Shown one piece after another: positions 49,747-60,662 of a stretch of 64,000 nt of DNA. The notes under the pieces were generated by a model that saw only the letters and a program-made list of their open reading frames with translations, made no database searches and had not been told where the DNA came from. This DNA is from Labia minor (lineage: Eukaryota > Arthropoda > Insecta > Dermaptera > Spongiphoridae), in contig OY720350.1 of assembly GCA_963082975.1 (NCBI GenBank), forward strand, positions 46,578,734 to 46,642,733, given 5' to 3'. The position numbers and the translations under genes are program-made. The first letter of the stretch is position 1; every line of letters starts with the position of its first letter.

Positions 49747-52700
49747 GTATTCTTTAATCAAATCCATTCTATATTATTTAAAATATAGATAAAAAATTTA
49801 TTTTAGTAATTGTTTTCTGCTTGCTTTTTTGTAATTAGTTTGCATATTTTATATTGAATGTTTGTTGTCTTGCTTTTCTTCACATATGCATTAATAGTTA
49901 AATAAAAAAAAAAATAAATAAAATGAATGCTTCTGTTAAGTCTTTTAATAAACATTTTGAAATTTTTATGTATTTCATTAAATAAATGCATATATAAATT
50001 ATAAAAAAAATTCAACATAATAATATTTTGAATTTTGATTCTATTATGCTTTTATTATTCTATCATTCTTTTATTTACAGTTTATTTTACTTTTTATTAT
50101 TTTTGTTTGTATTTTTTGGGTTTGAATTATTTGTGCACGTTTTTGTTGTTGCATGAATATATGTAGATGTAAAACAAGAGAAACAGCATTCACAGCTGAT
50201 CCAGGGCGTTGAAAACTTCAAAACAGATCAATTGAAGAGGACAAGCACATTAGAGAAGATTGTCCTACCAAATGCACAAGGTAATGTTTTCAATGCTTGT
50301 GGCATGGCTGAATTCTCTGGATCTGCTTTTTTGCATTATGATTTTGCATTTATGTTTGTACAATTTTCTCTGTTAATGCATTTCTTTAATGTTAAGGTTT
50401 ATTAATTAATATATTATTTATTTGGATGATTAATTTAATTTCATATTAATATAATATTATTATTTTAATTATAGAAAATCAAAAAATTGAAGATTAATAT
50501 TAGATTTAAACCAGGAGAAGAAACATAATTTAATATCAAAATGTAATATTCCTGTCTTGAATATTGTTTTTAAATTGTTAAAAAATATTATATAATTTAT
50601 AAATATTAAAAAATTAATTTCTTTTAAGAGAGGGTGGTTCTAATCCATGTCCCCTTCATCCTCATTTTTAATCTGTGCATTAAACATTAATTTCCAAACG
50701 TCCCCATCATTTCTACTTTAAAGCACCGTCGTCTTTTTAATATTATTATTAATTAATAATATATATATATATATATATATATAACTTTTGTAAAATTTAT
50801 TTTCCTGCTTGGTCTCGAATCAACATGAATTATTATAGATTGACATTTTGTAAACAATTTTTTTCTATCTTGACGATAATCATTTTAATTAAAGAATTTA
50901 AAATTAAATAAAAAGTAAATTGATTATTCGAATGGACACTTGTTCTTTCATTAGATTTCCTTCGTTCTATCTAAAAATAACTAATATAAATTTTGTACAC
51001 AGCTTGCGCGATTTGCTTTCTAATTATTTATAACATTAAAAGATGGTTTCTTAATATAATGATTAACGCTCTTGGCAACAAACTAGAATATACCTGCTGG
51101 TATTCAACAAGTTTTTCGAAGGCTTAAAAATAGCTTATAGGAAAATTAATTCTTCTTAAATGAATTGGTGATTTGTATACGGATGCTAAAATTAAAAGTT
51201 TTTTTATCTGTGTACTGAAAAAATCAATCTTTGAATTAGTTTCTTAATTATGAAAAATATAAATTTAAATCACTACTGCTTTTCATTCACTTTTTAAGGG
51301 TATTTTTTAAATTTATTTTCTGTCAGTTTTTCTTATACTCGTTGAATGCTTTTAGTGTTTCAATATTAATAATAGAGGGCGGAATAAGTTTAAATCTTCT
51401 TAATGGCAAATTCGATTAAATTTTTAAATAACTTTCAATAAAAATCAACTACACTGAAATTTTAAAATAAAATTTAGAAAATAATTTAATCTAAAGATTT
51501 TTAATTTTTTTGTTTTGCTCTAAAAAGTATGAAATAAAATAATTATTTTGAGAAAAAAATAGTCTAAATCTTCAAATATATTCACACAAAAGCTTTTCAC
51601 TATTTTTTTTTTTTCTCTTTTTATATTGATATTTTTTTATAGTTTTACTTCAAACCAAGTTAATAAAAATCTTTAAATTATTTTTTTTATATATTTTATT
51701 ACAATTTTCCATCAATGTTCTTGTGATTTTCAACAATATGTTAGAAGATTGCATGGTCACGATAGCCCAGCTTGTGGCCTATTTTGCCATCTGCTTTATA
51801 AAGAAGGAAAGAGGCACCGGTTGTGAAACCTGTTTCCCTCTCTTTCAACACTGTTCTTCACTATTTATCTCTAGTAAAGTTTAAAAAACAAACACTATTA
51901 TCAAATTATTGTTAATTTCAATTAATATTTTCAGATTTATATAAATATACATATACATATAAACTTAATTCAATCTATTTTTCCTCAACTTTTGTATTTT
52001 AATTTCAATTTAATTTTTAGTTCATCTATTTTCATTCTTGTTACGTGAATATCTAAATTCAGGTTCAATGCTAATAAAATATAATTTAATGATGAGTTTA
52101 AAAAATATAATTAGAACAGAAATAAATAGAAATTTCTCGAAATCTTATCTACAATACATGTTTAAAACTATAATTTTTTATTTGTGGATACACTAATTAT
52201 TAAATGACTATAACTTAAAATAATTTCATATTTAAGTTTTTGCAACTAACTTCAAATTATGATCGTTTTTAAATTATAACTAAATTTAAAATCTTCTAAA
52301 GATAAGAGTATATCATTATAATTATTTCTAAAATCCTATAAATAGAATTTTTATTATAAAATACTCAATCGACTTTATAATAAAATTAAACATAAAATAA
52401 GATCAACGACTAATATTAAAAAAAAATATATTAAAAAATTAATTGGACTTTAACATAGAGATAGATATAATGTACAAGAAATATTAAAATATTAAAATCA
52501 TTTCTTGTATCGGATGCATTTTTTGCCTATCTTTCAGGCTATTAACATATGTTAAGTTAAAGGAATGTCGGAAATTAATCTTGGTCAACCAACAGATGGT
52601 TTTATGACGTCATATTAAAAGAAAGGCCGAAAGTGAACAAACCAAAAAAAAAATATATAATAAAAATATTTTGAATTAATTATAACCAAATGATTGTTTG

Positions 52701-54735
52701 AAAATGTAAAACTCTGGTACTTATTTATTATATTATACATGGTATATTATTACATTAATATTTAATTTTATTAGAATTATTAATAGTATTTTGTAATTTT
52801 TAGACATCAAAATCATTCTAGTAATTGGAAGTTTAACTTTGAATTTAAATTTTTTAAAATTAATACCCAAAAATTGAAAAGAATTGAACTTTTTTATAAG
52901 CCTATTTTATTATCCATTTTTACTATCTCGCCAGAGATAGTATTGCGATCACGAAAATTTTCGATGTTGAGATTTTGATGTTTTTATACGTTTTGAAGGT
53001 TCCTGAATCATTTTCACTAAGGTTGAGAAAAATGTCTGTGTGTGTGTATGTGTGTGTGTATGTGTGTGTGTATGTATGTAGGCAAGATTACGCAAAAACG
53101 GTTTGAGCTAGAATGATGAAATTTGGTACATGGGCATTATTCAAAATTCATAGTTTTCTATCAACTTTTGAGAAATGTAGCTCAACCGGAAGAGGGTCAT
53201 TACCTACAACGTTTTGATTTTTTTTCCTCTAAAGTGACCGTAAAAATAAAGATATATGTTTGATAATTTTTCACATGATTAATAATTGTATAAAACTGCT
53301 ATATATAGAATTTCAGCTTGATTGATTCGCTGAAATTACCAGAATTAATTTTTTAACACTGCAAATCTCACGCGCCAACACGTGACGTGGTGCCATCAAC
53401 AAAAAGCCAAACATGCGCTGGTTTAATATTTATTATTTATTATTTATAATTTATAATTAATTAAATTTAATTTAAATATAATATATTATGTTATTTAATC
53501 CAATTCAAATTGCGAGATAGTCGAGTGGAGACACTCCAGCTAATTCAATGTAGGCCCCTAACTGTTCCCATTTTTTCTATTCTTTTATTTTATGATTTGC
53601 CATTGAATTAGGGGGTTATTAGCCAAGAAACGCCTAGACGGGTTGGTGAGTAAATGGAATATATGTGAAGAATTTTAATATTGAATAGATAGGATTTTTT
53701 AGGGTTTGGGACATGACTCTCTTTCTCAATTGAAGGTGAGGAAAAGTCATGGCTTTCCTGAGCAGGGTTGCTTCCCTGAAGTGGACATAGAGAGTGTCTA
53801 CCCGCTTCTCCAATATATAAATATATATATATAAAAAAATCTATTTTTTTAAGTTGTGGCCTTGTTATTTGTAGACATAAATAATTAATTCGAATAATAA
53901 TCATATATAATAAATATCTTATTTTTATAAAAAAAATGTATTATAAATACTAATCCTGATAATATAAATATAATAGATATATAATAGAATTTATATTTTG
54001 ATCATTCAGATGTTGCGACTGAGAAGACACAAAAAGCTCTCCTTCAGGGCGTAGAGGGATTCGATTCAAGCAAACTTAAGCACACTGAAACACAGGAAAA
54101 GAATCCTCTTCCTGATAAAGATGGTATGTAAATATCTTCATTACCTAAAAGATATTTTATAATAGTAGTATTTACAAATGCATGTTTGATAAATTAATTA
54201 GTTTAATTATATTTCAATTGCTTAGCTATATTAATTTATTATTATTATTACTCTGCATTATATTTTGTGACGTATATTAATTACTATTATTAATCAGTAA
54301 TTTTTTAACTCTAAATATTTATATATATATTTAAATAGAAGTATTAAAAGTAATTTATATTTAATGCATGATTATAAATGTTTATTAGCTTCCTGAATTA
54401 ACTTTTTTTAAGCATTTCGACTATTGATTTTTTTTTAATTTATTATTATTGAATAGTCTCCTCTATTACTTAATTAAAGTTTAATGGTGTAAGTTATGGG
54501 GCGAATGTGGAGAGAAATTATAAGTGTAATAATCTCTTCATTTTCAAAGCTAACCTCTCCCTCTATCAACAAAATATATAAGTAATTTTATAACTTTTTT
54601 AATTATAAAAAATATAGAAACATTTTTAAATTAATTTTAGTTGAAAATAAAAAAAAAATAGTTATTTTTTATGCTAAGAAAATTTTAAGTTCCTTTCCAT
54701 TTTTTAGTCATTGATTTTTATAATTATATATAATA

Positions 54736-54774
<39 letters not shown>

Positions 54775-56898
54775 GAATTTTCGATAAATTTTCTGCCAAA
54801 AACTCCCTGAACGGTTTATTTTATCCTTTAATAAAAAATAAAAGATGATATTAGGGAAAGGGAGACATTTTAACATGTATATTTAAGAGGTATATATATC
54901 ACACACAGTTTGAAAATCAGAACATTAATATCAGATTATAAGATATGGATAGTTATTAGCTGTGGTGGAGGAGAGGATTTTGTAAATTAGTTGCATTTTA
55001 TAAGAACAGTTTGGCCATATTTGGGAGGAAGTTTTTTTATTGCAGGAGAAATAATCGATTTCGTGTGAGGTTTTAGCCAAATATTTTACATTTAACATTT
55101 TTTCAACTGTGTTAATTCAATTAAATAAAATTTTAACTATTAAAATCCAAAGAATATTTTTCATTATTGTTTTATTTTTATTTAGGCCTATTGTTTTTTA
55201 TTATAAATTTTAAATTTTTATTTTCTAAATGAAACGGAAACTAATTATTATTTTTTTCTTTTTCTTGACAAATTTTATAGAATTTTTTCAAACACATATC
55301 TTATAGAACATATTCTTTCAAACCGTTTATTTTATTAAATACTAATTACAAAGAAGAATAAAAAGCAAAAGTATTATACTTTAAATTACATAGTTCATCT
55401 ATGATTAATATTAATGATTCTTGAGGGAATATGAAAATAATTCTAATGTCGAGTAAGTGTCAAAAAATCAAAATTTAGTAGAAATTCTTTTGAATTAATT
55501 ATATAAACAAAGTTTACACTTAATTTAAAATTTAATTATTTAATATAAGTTTTTAAGTAATATCTATATATATATAGCGTTTAAATATTTTTTATATTTT
55601 GTAAAACAACATTTAATATAATATTACAATCACGCTGCTATTGATCATTTAATATCTGCATGGTTTGCTTGATGCATGTTTTTTTTTTGTTATGAACCTT
55701 CAGTCGTCAAACAAGAGAAGGTTCATCAGCATTTACTTGAGGGAGTAGAACATTTTGACAAGAGTTCAATGAAACACACTGAAACCAATGAGAAGATCAT
55801 ACTCCCTGATTCCGAAGGTATTCCTTAGTAAATGTTATCATAAAATAGCAAAACTAAACCTTTAAAGGAGAAATTTTACAAATATTTCATCCGAAAAATA
55901 CAATATTTAAAATAAAATAAGATTGAATTGTATCTATGAGATTTTGGTTCGTTTTGAGTTTAAAATAGAAAAAATTAAATATCTTATATTTATTACTTTT
56001 TTTGTAAATATTTAATATGACATAAGATATAACTAATTAAATTTATATATCTTTTCCCTTCTATTTCTTAAATAAATATTAAAATAACATCTAAGGCAGT
56101 GTTTCCCAAACCGAGGCCCACTTCATTAAAAAAAAAACATTTATTTAGAACACAAATATTATTTTTCAATAAAAATCAAATTTCTAATGATGTAAAAAAA
56201 TAATAAGAATTTCTAAAAAATTTTCGCGACCCGGTAAAAAATTTTCTGCGACCCACACTTTGGGAAACACTGATCTAAGGTATTTTTTGTTTTTAATTTA
56301 TTTTCTAAATTAAACTACTACATAATTAAATTATTTTGGAATTTAGTAATTATTTTGTTTGTTGTTCTTATATAAAAAATTTTATTGTTTTTTTTAAAAT
56401 TTATATTAGGTACTTATTAAAAAAAATTATTAATATGGATCTTGAAATTGATTGTTTAAACTAAAATTTTTGTAAAAAAGATTGGTTATTGAAAATTTGT
56501 TAAATAAAATTCTTGTCATAATTAAATTTATCTAAATAATTTAACTAATTTATTTATTTTATTTTTCATTATTTCAGCTATTGAACAAGAGAAAGGAAAA
56601 CAAAATTTAATTTCTGGAATTGAAAATTTCGACACAAGTAAATTAAAACACACCGAAACACAGGAAAAAAACCCATTGCCCACCAAAGAAGGTAAGTAAA
56701 TTATTTTTTTTTTAATTTTCTTATTATTAAGGGTTTGAAAATTTTATAAATAAAGAATTTTATATATAAGATAAAGTTTAAATCAGGGCAATTAGTATCC
56801 TATTGCTCTTAAATCTATAGATGATAATTATTCATTAATTAAACTAATTTTTTTTATTTTTTTTTTTTTTAGCAATTGATGAAGAAAAGCGCGCATAA
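49608..56898 (+). CDS. cib: Multi-repeat beta-thymosin (ciboulot type), six coding exons
   Basis: Spliced CDS: 49608-49746, 50167-50280, 54010-54123, 55704-55817, 56578-56691, 56873-56898. It gives 206 residues, beginning MAQPVSPSLKDLPKVGLDF and ending EEKRA. Five beta-thymosin/WH2-type repeats bind actin in the cytoplasm. The core motif drifts from MKKAATQEK (repeat 1) and LKRTSTLEK (repeat 2) to LKHTETQEK (3 and 5) and MKHTETNEK (4); the last three are closest to the canonical LKKTET. All introns are GT-AG and phase 1. Drosophila Ciboulot has three repeats; other invertebrates have four or five. The start is the first ATG after the acceptor, four bases in, so an upstream untranslated exon must exist. 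Repeat copies of Helentron and hAT type lie in introns 2 and 4. I am confident of the family; strict orthology to ciboulot is an inference. Confidence 0.93.
50167..50280 (+). CDS. cib: Thymosin exon, repeat 2 (114 nt)
   Basis: Acceptor AG at 50165-50166, donor GTAATG at 50281. It codes for DVKQEKQHSQLIQGVENF, then KTDQLKRTSTLEKIVLPNAQ: the C-terminal helix of repeat 1 and the actin-binding part of repeat 2. Phase 1 at both ends. Confidence 0.92.
50475..50497 (+). other. Possible alternative terminal exon of the thymosin gene
   Basis: TTTTAATTATAG ends at 50474. Spliced in phase 1 from exon 2, the following bases read ENQKIED and then TAA (50495-50497). The length and charge resemble the short terminal exon AIDEEKRA, and the frame is the correct one. 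It would make a roughly 91-residue, two-repeat protein. The branch and pyrimidine signals are mediocre, so chance is quite possible. Confidence 0.25.
51735..51870. other. GC-richer island in thymosin intron 2
   Basis: GGTCACGATAGCCCAGCTTG and GAGGCACCGGTTGTGAAACC stand out from the flanks. No ORF. Candidate intronic regulatory block. Confidence 0.25.
52605..52612. promoter_or_regulatory. Perfect CRE in thymosin intron 2
   Basis: TGACGTCA, palindromic binding site of CREB/ATF-type bZIP factors, within TTTATGACGTCATATTAAA. Whether it is used is unknown. Confidence 0.35.
52922..53543 (+). mobile_element. Helentron-like element, copy H (thymosin intron 2)
   Basis: Full-length and the best consensus: 5' ACTATCTCGCCAGAGATAGT, a long (GT)n/ATGTATG zone at 53035-53080, the CACGTGACGTGG segment near 53378-53392, and 3' GCGAGATAGT, hairpin and CAGCTAA. 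It lies in the sense orientation within the intron. Confidence 0.88.
53544..53835. other. Unassigned intronic island
   Basis: GC-richer sequence with AAGAAACGCCTAGACGGG, GTCATGGCTTTCCTGAGCAG and TAGAGAGTGTCTACCC between copy H and exon 3. The minus frame at 53608-53904 has no recognisable domain. It may be part of an unknown mobile element. Confidence 0.25.
54010..54123 (+). CDS. cib: Thymosin exon, repeat 3 (114 nt)
   Basis: Acceptor ATCATTCAG, donor GTATGT at 54124. It codes for DVATEKTQKALLQGVEGF, then DSSKLKHTETQEKNPLPDKD. Its motif is near-identical to repeat 5, as expected from exon duplication. It follows the longest intron (3.7 kb), which contains a Helentron-like element. Confidence 0.92.
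54738..54771. repeat. (TA)n microsatellite
   Basis: About 17 TA units in thymosin intron 3. Comparable runs are at 27190-27227, 48580-48602 and 50760-50783. Confidence 0.9.
55704..55817 (+). CDS. cib: Thymosin exon, repeat 4 (114 nt)
   Basis: Acceptor ACCTTCAG, donor GTATTC at 55818. It codes for VVKQEKVHQHLLEGVEHF, then DKSSMKHTETNEKIILPDSE. Met replaces the usual Leu before KHTET. Confidence 0.92.
56097..56272. mobile_element. hAT-type MITE (176 bp) in thymosin intron 4
   Basis: Terminal inverted repeats CAGTGTTTCCCAAA and TTTGGGAAACACTG bound the element, and the 8-bp duplication ATCTAAGG (56089-56096, 56273-56280) is exact. Eight-base duplications and CAGTG ends are characteristic of hAT transposons. 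It has no ORF, so it is non-autonomous. The perfect duplication suggests a fairly young insertion. Confidence 0.85.
56578..56691 (+). CDS. cib: Thymosin exon, repeat 5 (114 nt)
   Basis: Acceptor TTATTTCAG, donor GTAAGT at 56692. It codes for AIEQEKGKQNLISGIENF, then DTSKLKHTETQEKNPLPTKE. Confidence 0.92.
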
Positions 56899-57090
56899 GA
56901 ACTTGGGGGTCTCTTTAACTGACCAAATAATTAAGATTAACATCAAGACCAATAAGAAGAGCTCAAGATTTTTTTCTCCAAAACTACAATTTACTTAACT
57001 TTATCATAATCATTTCTTTAATTACTTATTTATATAAATATATATATATATATCTTTATTATTGAATAAACATATATACAGACGTTTATA
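56873..57090 (+). other. cib: Thymosin terminal exon and 3' UTR
   Basis: A long T tract and AG (56871-56872) precede CAATTGATGAAGAAAAGCGC; the coding end is AIDEEKRA with TAA at 56896-56898. AATAAA at 57065-57070 is the likely polyadenylation signal, giving a 3' UTR of about 190 nt. The exact cleavage site is not visible. Confidence 0.75.
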
Positions 57091-58254
57091 TATATTTATA
57101 TATTAAAAATACTTATATAAAATACACACATTGATGATAATGTTTCTATTTCTAAAATTCGACATCGAAAATTTTCGACCAGCCAAAATACAATAAGACA
57201 TCGTGCTTCCTTAAAAGAATTTATCCAAAATAAGATATATGTAAACATCTTCAAAATGTGAATTCATGAAATTTATAATTATTATAAACATTCTAGATAT
57301 TTTAAAATATATTTCTTATTCAATAGTAATACCATATCATAAAATTGTTGCCGAATTGGTAATAGTTAATGAATTCCTGTATAATTATATCTTATGAGTC
57401 ATTTTTATTTGGAACACTCGAAATTGTGTTCCCTTTAAAATGAACTAAAATTGCATCTGAAACTTAATGTAAATGTTTGTTATCCAAAGTATTTTATATA
57501 TGCATATATATGTCATTGAAATATAAATGTTCTTTTTTTTATTTTTATTTAATATTTGATCATTATTTATAATTAATTAAAAAATAACGTTTACACTTAA
57601 AAATTATGGTATTTGTTTGTGCTTTGCCCATGCAGTATACTCATATTAAAATTAATTTAAAAAATTATCTTGTGTTTTTATTTATTATTCCTTATATATA
57701 GAATATTTTTAATTTATACTTTAAATCAATTTAATTTTTTTTTTAATTTTACAAAGCTAAATAAGGTTTATTATAAATTAAAGTTTAATATTTTAAATAG
57801 GTATCTATTTTGGAAGAAAATTAGATTGAAATTATCAAACCAAAGGGTTTGTGTTTATTAGAAAAGAGGAGACTCTTAGAAACTCCTATGTAAATTTTTT
57901 TTTACAACATACTAACACGCATATCGAAATTTGCTATTGGCCTTTTGTTTATTGAGAATAGATGAATTAAAAAGTTTATCAGAATCACTTGCAAGATCAC
58001 TAGTAATAAATTATCCCCTAAAATATAAATTGATTCATTTGTCTTGGATAAATATTTAAAAATGTTTCTTGAAAAATAGATTAAATATTGAGAGGTTCGA
58101 CTTAGTCCATATCAACCAGTATGTAATTTTTATGATTAATTAAATATTGGATCTTCGGCAGAAATAATAATGATTCATTAAATATAGGGTATAGTTTCGA
58201 AGATTTGATACATATTTTCCTTAACAACTGTTTGAATAAATATTTAAATAGAAA
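57091..58254. other. AT-rich DNA downstream of the thymosin gene
   Basis: No gene is seen. A TCGAAAATTTTCGA palindrome at about 57168 recalls the Helentron-like family's CATCGAAAATTTTCG block but lacks its neighbours. Confidence 0.35.
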
Positions 58255-58428
58255 TTAGTTGGAGTGTCTCCACAAGACTATCTCGCAATTTGAATTGAAT
58301 TAAATAACATAATATATTATATTTAAATTAAATTAATTATAAATTATAACTTAAAATTAATAAATAATATTTATTAAACCAGCGCATGTTTGGCTCTGTT
58401 AATGGCACCACGTCACGTGTTGGCGCGT
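58255..58428 (-). mobile_element. Helentron-like element, 3' fragment I
   Basis: Only the 3' third remains: TTAGTTGGAGTGTCTCCAC at the left, then the A/T tract, CCAGCGCATG and the CACGTCACGTG segment. It breaks off at TTGGCGCGT. Confidence 0.75.
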
Positions 58429-59112
58429 CAAGTTAAAAATCCGTCCTTGCTTTTATACCCCTTTGTAATCTTCCATTCCCTTTTCAAATATAAATCATTA
58501 ATAGTTAATTAATAGGAGAGATAATTTAATTATTATTATTCCAAGGTATTCATTGGTGGGCGTTAAGAGGGGTCTTTGTACAAGGTTTATTGACAAATTT
58601 TTAACATTTATTTTTGCAAAAATTTTAGATTAATTATGCATTTTTTCTAAAACTAAATATAGGTTATTTAAAATCAATGTTAATTGATTTATAATTTAAT
58701 TGAATGTAAATTTTAATATACATATGTTTCCCATATGAAAAAATAAAAATTAAATTAATTTTATAAAATCTCTATTTTATAGAGGATTAAAAAAGTTTAT
58801 TGTTTGCTAGGATATATCAAATATATTTTTTAATATTTACAATTAATATTTTAATTATATATAAATTGTTTTTTTTTTTGATAAAGTTAAAATATCCAAT
58901 AAGGTTGGGGAAAGGAATATAAGTAGTTTTAATGAAAAATTCAAAAATTAATTTACTTATATACAAAAATATTTATTAAAATATAAAATTAAGAATACAA
59001 TTATTTTAATATAATATTTATAATATTTACATAGGATTGGAGAATAGTAATATTATATAGATTTTACATTATTTATAACAAAATAAAAATTAGATATTAT
59101 ATAAAAGAATAA
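58429..59112. other. AT-rich DNA between the Helentron-like fragment and the KEN-box gene
   Basis: No gene is seen; it should include the 3' UTR of the minus-strand gene ending at 59113, but no clear AATAAA is close to the stop codon. Confidence 0.35.
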
Positions 59113-59427
59113 TTAAATTCTTAAATTATAATAGAAATTTCTTTTTCTATGGACTCGATGACTTGTTAAGTCCAGATTTCTTCTTCTGGTCCGCCGACGA
59201 TTAATCGGGTGATTGATCACCGTCTCGATGTCATCCTCATTCGGCGGAATATTTTCTTTATTTGCCATTATATCTAAAAAATTGATGTCACCACCAACTA
59301 ACCTTTCCGGGGTTTCAATTCTTATTGATTCATCGTGGAAAACGTCGAAATGTCGTCTATGATGATAGTAATTGAGTCCTTCTTCTATGATATTGTGAAG
59401 AACATTCCACTCCTGTTTTAAATCCAT
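59113..59427 (-). CDS. Small orphan protein with KEN box (104 aa)
   Basis: A stop-free 315-bp frame with far higher GC than its flanks, starting at the ATG at 59425-59427 (an upstream in-frame ATG at 59448 lies in a T-rich, acceptor-like tract and is less likely). The protein is hydrophilic: an N-terminal acidic helix-like part (LKQEWNVLHNIIEEGLN), a Thr-Pro at 39-40 (possible proline-directed kinase site), a KEN box at 57-59 followed by IPP, an acidic patch (64-68), a basic cluster RRRTRRR at 77-83 (possible nuclear signal) and a minimal RxxL at 82-85. KEN and RxxL are recognition motifs of the anaphase-promoting complex, so a short-lived nuclear regulator is a reasonable inference. I do not recognise the family. 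A compact promoter lies upstream; no intron is needed. It converges on the thymosin gene. Confidence 0.7.
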   Translation of the reverse strand: MDLKQEWNVLHNIIEEGLNYYHHRRHFDVFHDESIRIETPERLVGGDINFLDIMANKENIPPNEDDIETVINHPINRRRTRRRNLDLTSHRVHRKRNFYYNLRI

Positions 59428-59571
59428 TCTGAAATCAAAAAAAAACAAAAATAATAATTAATGATATATAATAAAATGAAGAGGACCGATGAGGGAAGCA
59501 ATATTGAAGATTGTTTGGTTGTGTTGGTCAGAAAATTTCTTGAGAGCAACTGCTTGCTAAGAGAACTGAAC

Positions 59572-59642
59572 ACTGAATGAATCTCAACACAAATTTTCTG
59601 TATATATACTCCCTTTTTAACAAAGGAATCCAATTTGCATGG
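59572..59642 (-). promoter_or_regulatory. Core promoter of the KEN-box gene
   Basis: On the minus strand: the octamer ATGCAAAT (59633-59640), then GAGTATATATACAG (TATA at 59601-59608), then TTCAGTGTTCAGT with the initiator TCAGT placing +1 near 59574. TATA-to-start spacing of about 30-34 bp is as expected. The predicted 5' UTR is about 147 nt, ending four or so bases after a TTTGATTTCAG that could alternatively be a splice acceptor. Confidence 0.65.
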
Positions 59643-59943
59643 GTCATACAGGTACCTTTTGTATTGTATTGTTAAAAAAATATTTTTTTTCTTTCATATA
59701 ATTTCATAAATATAATTGAAAATGTTTAGGCTATTTTTAAAATTTTGACATTTTGTAATATTTATGACTTTGCTTAATTTCTTATCTATTGTTATTATTT
59801 ATTATTTTTCTATTACAAATTGTATCTATCCTTTCTAACAAAATACATATAATTTAACAAACTAAAATTCATTGTTAAATGAACAATCCAAAAGGAATTT
59901 CTTAATTAAAATAAAATTTTAAAAATTGACAATGATAAAAAAA
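59643..59943. other. AT-rich DNA upstream of the KEN-box gene
   Basis: Presumably includes further promoter sequence of the minus-strand gene. It has GGTACC at about 59651 and a TTGTATTGTATTG repeat; nothing else is recognisable. Confidence 0.35.
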
Positions 59944-60252
59944 TTAGCTGGAGTGTCTCCACTCGACTATCTCGCAAATTTGAATTAGATTAAATAACAT
60001 ATATTATATTTAAAATAAATTTAATTAATTAAATTATAAATTAAAATTAATAAATCATATTTATTAAACCAGCGCATGTTTGGCTCTTTGTTGATGGCAC
60101 CACGTAACGTGTTGAAGCGTGAGATTTGCAGTGTTAAAAAATTAATTCTGGTACTTTCAGCGAATCAATCAAGCGAAATTCTAGATATAGCAGTTTTATA
60201 CAATTTTTAATCATGTGAAAAATTATCAAACATATATCTTTATTTTTACGGT
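59944..60252 (-). mobile_element. Helentron-like element, 3' fragment J
   Basis: Intact 3' end (TTAGCTGGAGTGTCTCCAC) through to the ATCTTTATTTTTACGGT block, where it stops abruptly and hAT-like sequence begins. Confidence 0.8.
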
Positions 60253-60662
60253 GTGGACCCCCTGGGGGTCTATGGGATTTCATGGGGGGTCTATGGATGT
60301 CTCTTTAGTAAAAATTAAATTGAAAGGGGAGATTTAAGAATAAAACTTAGTAATTTTAGGCCAAACATAAAACAAATCGCACAAAAACGTCAATTATAAT
60401 TTTGTAAAATATTAATGTTTTTTTTATTATGTGTTAAATTTAATCATTAAAAATATAGATATAATTATTGATATTTCAGTTTCTTTCTTCTGTACAATTT
60501 CCCCTCATTTTCCTATTACTATGTGTTTTAAAATGAGTCGTCTGTGATAGCTTTTGTACACACAAAATTAGATGTATATATATATATTCCTTAGGTAGGG
60601 GTCTATGAAAAAAATACAAGTCCTACAGGGGGTCTATGGAAGAAAAAGTTTGAGAACCCCTG
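60253..60662. mobile_element. hAT-like element, left end missing
   Basis: Starts inside GTGGACCCCCTGGGGGTCTAT and ends with GGGGGTCTATGGAAGAAAAA, GTTTGAGAACCCCTG. The right end is the inverted form of the CAGGGGTTCTCAAAC terminus typical of hAT elements; the left terminus is absent because of the junction with fragment J. No transposase coding sequence. Confidence 0.6.

Noticed and set aside
57150..57200. Extra Helentron-like copy
   Set aside because: Only the short palindrome TCGAAAATTTTCGA is shared; neighbours do not align.
59113..59427. Assignment of the KEN-box protein to the Bearded/E(spl) family
   Set aside because: Size, intronless structure and TATA promoter fit, but the diagnostic motifs of that family are not visible.
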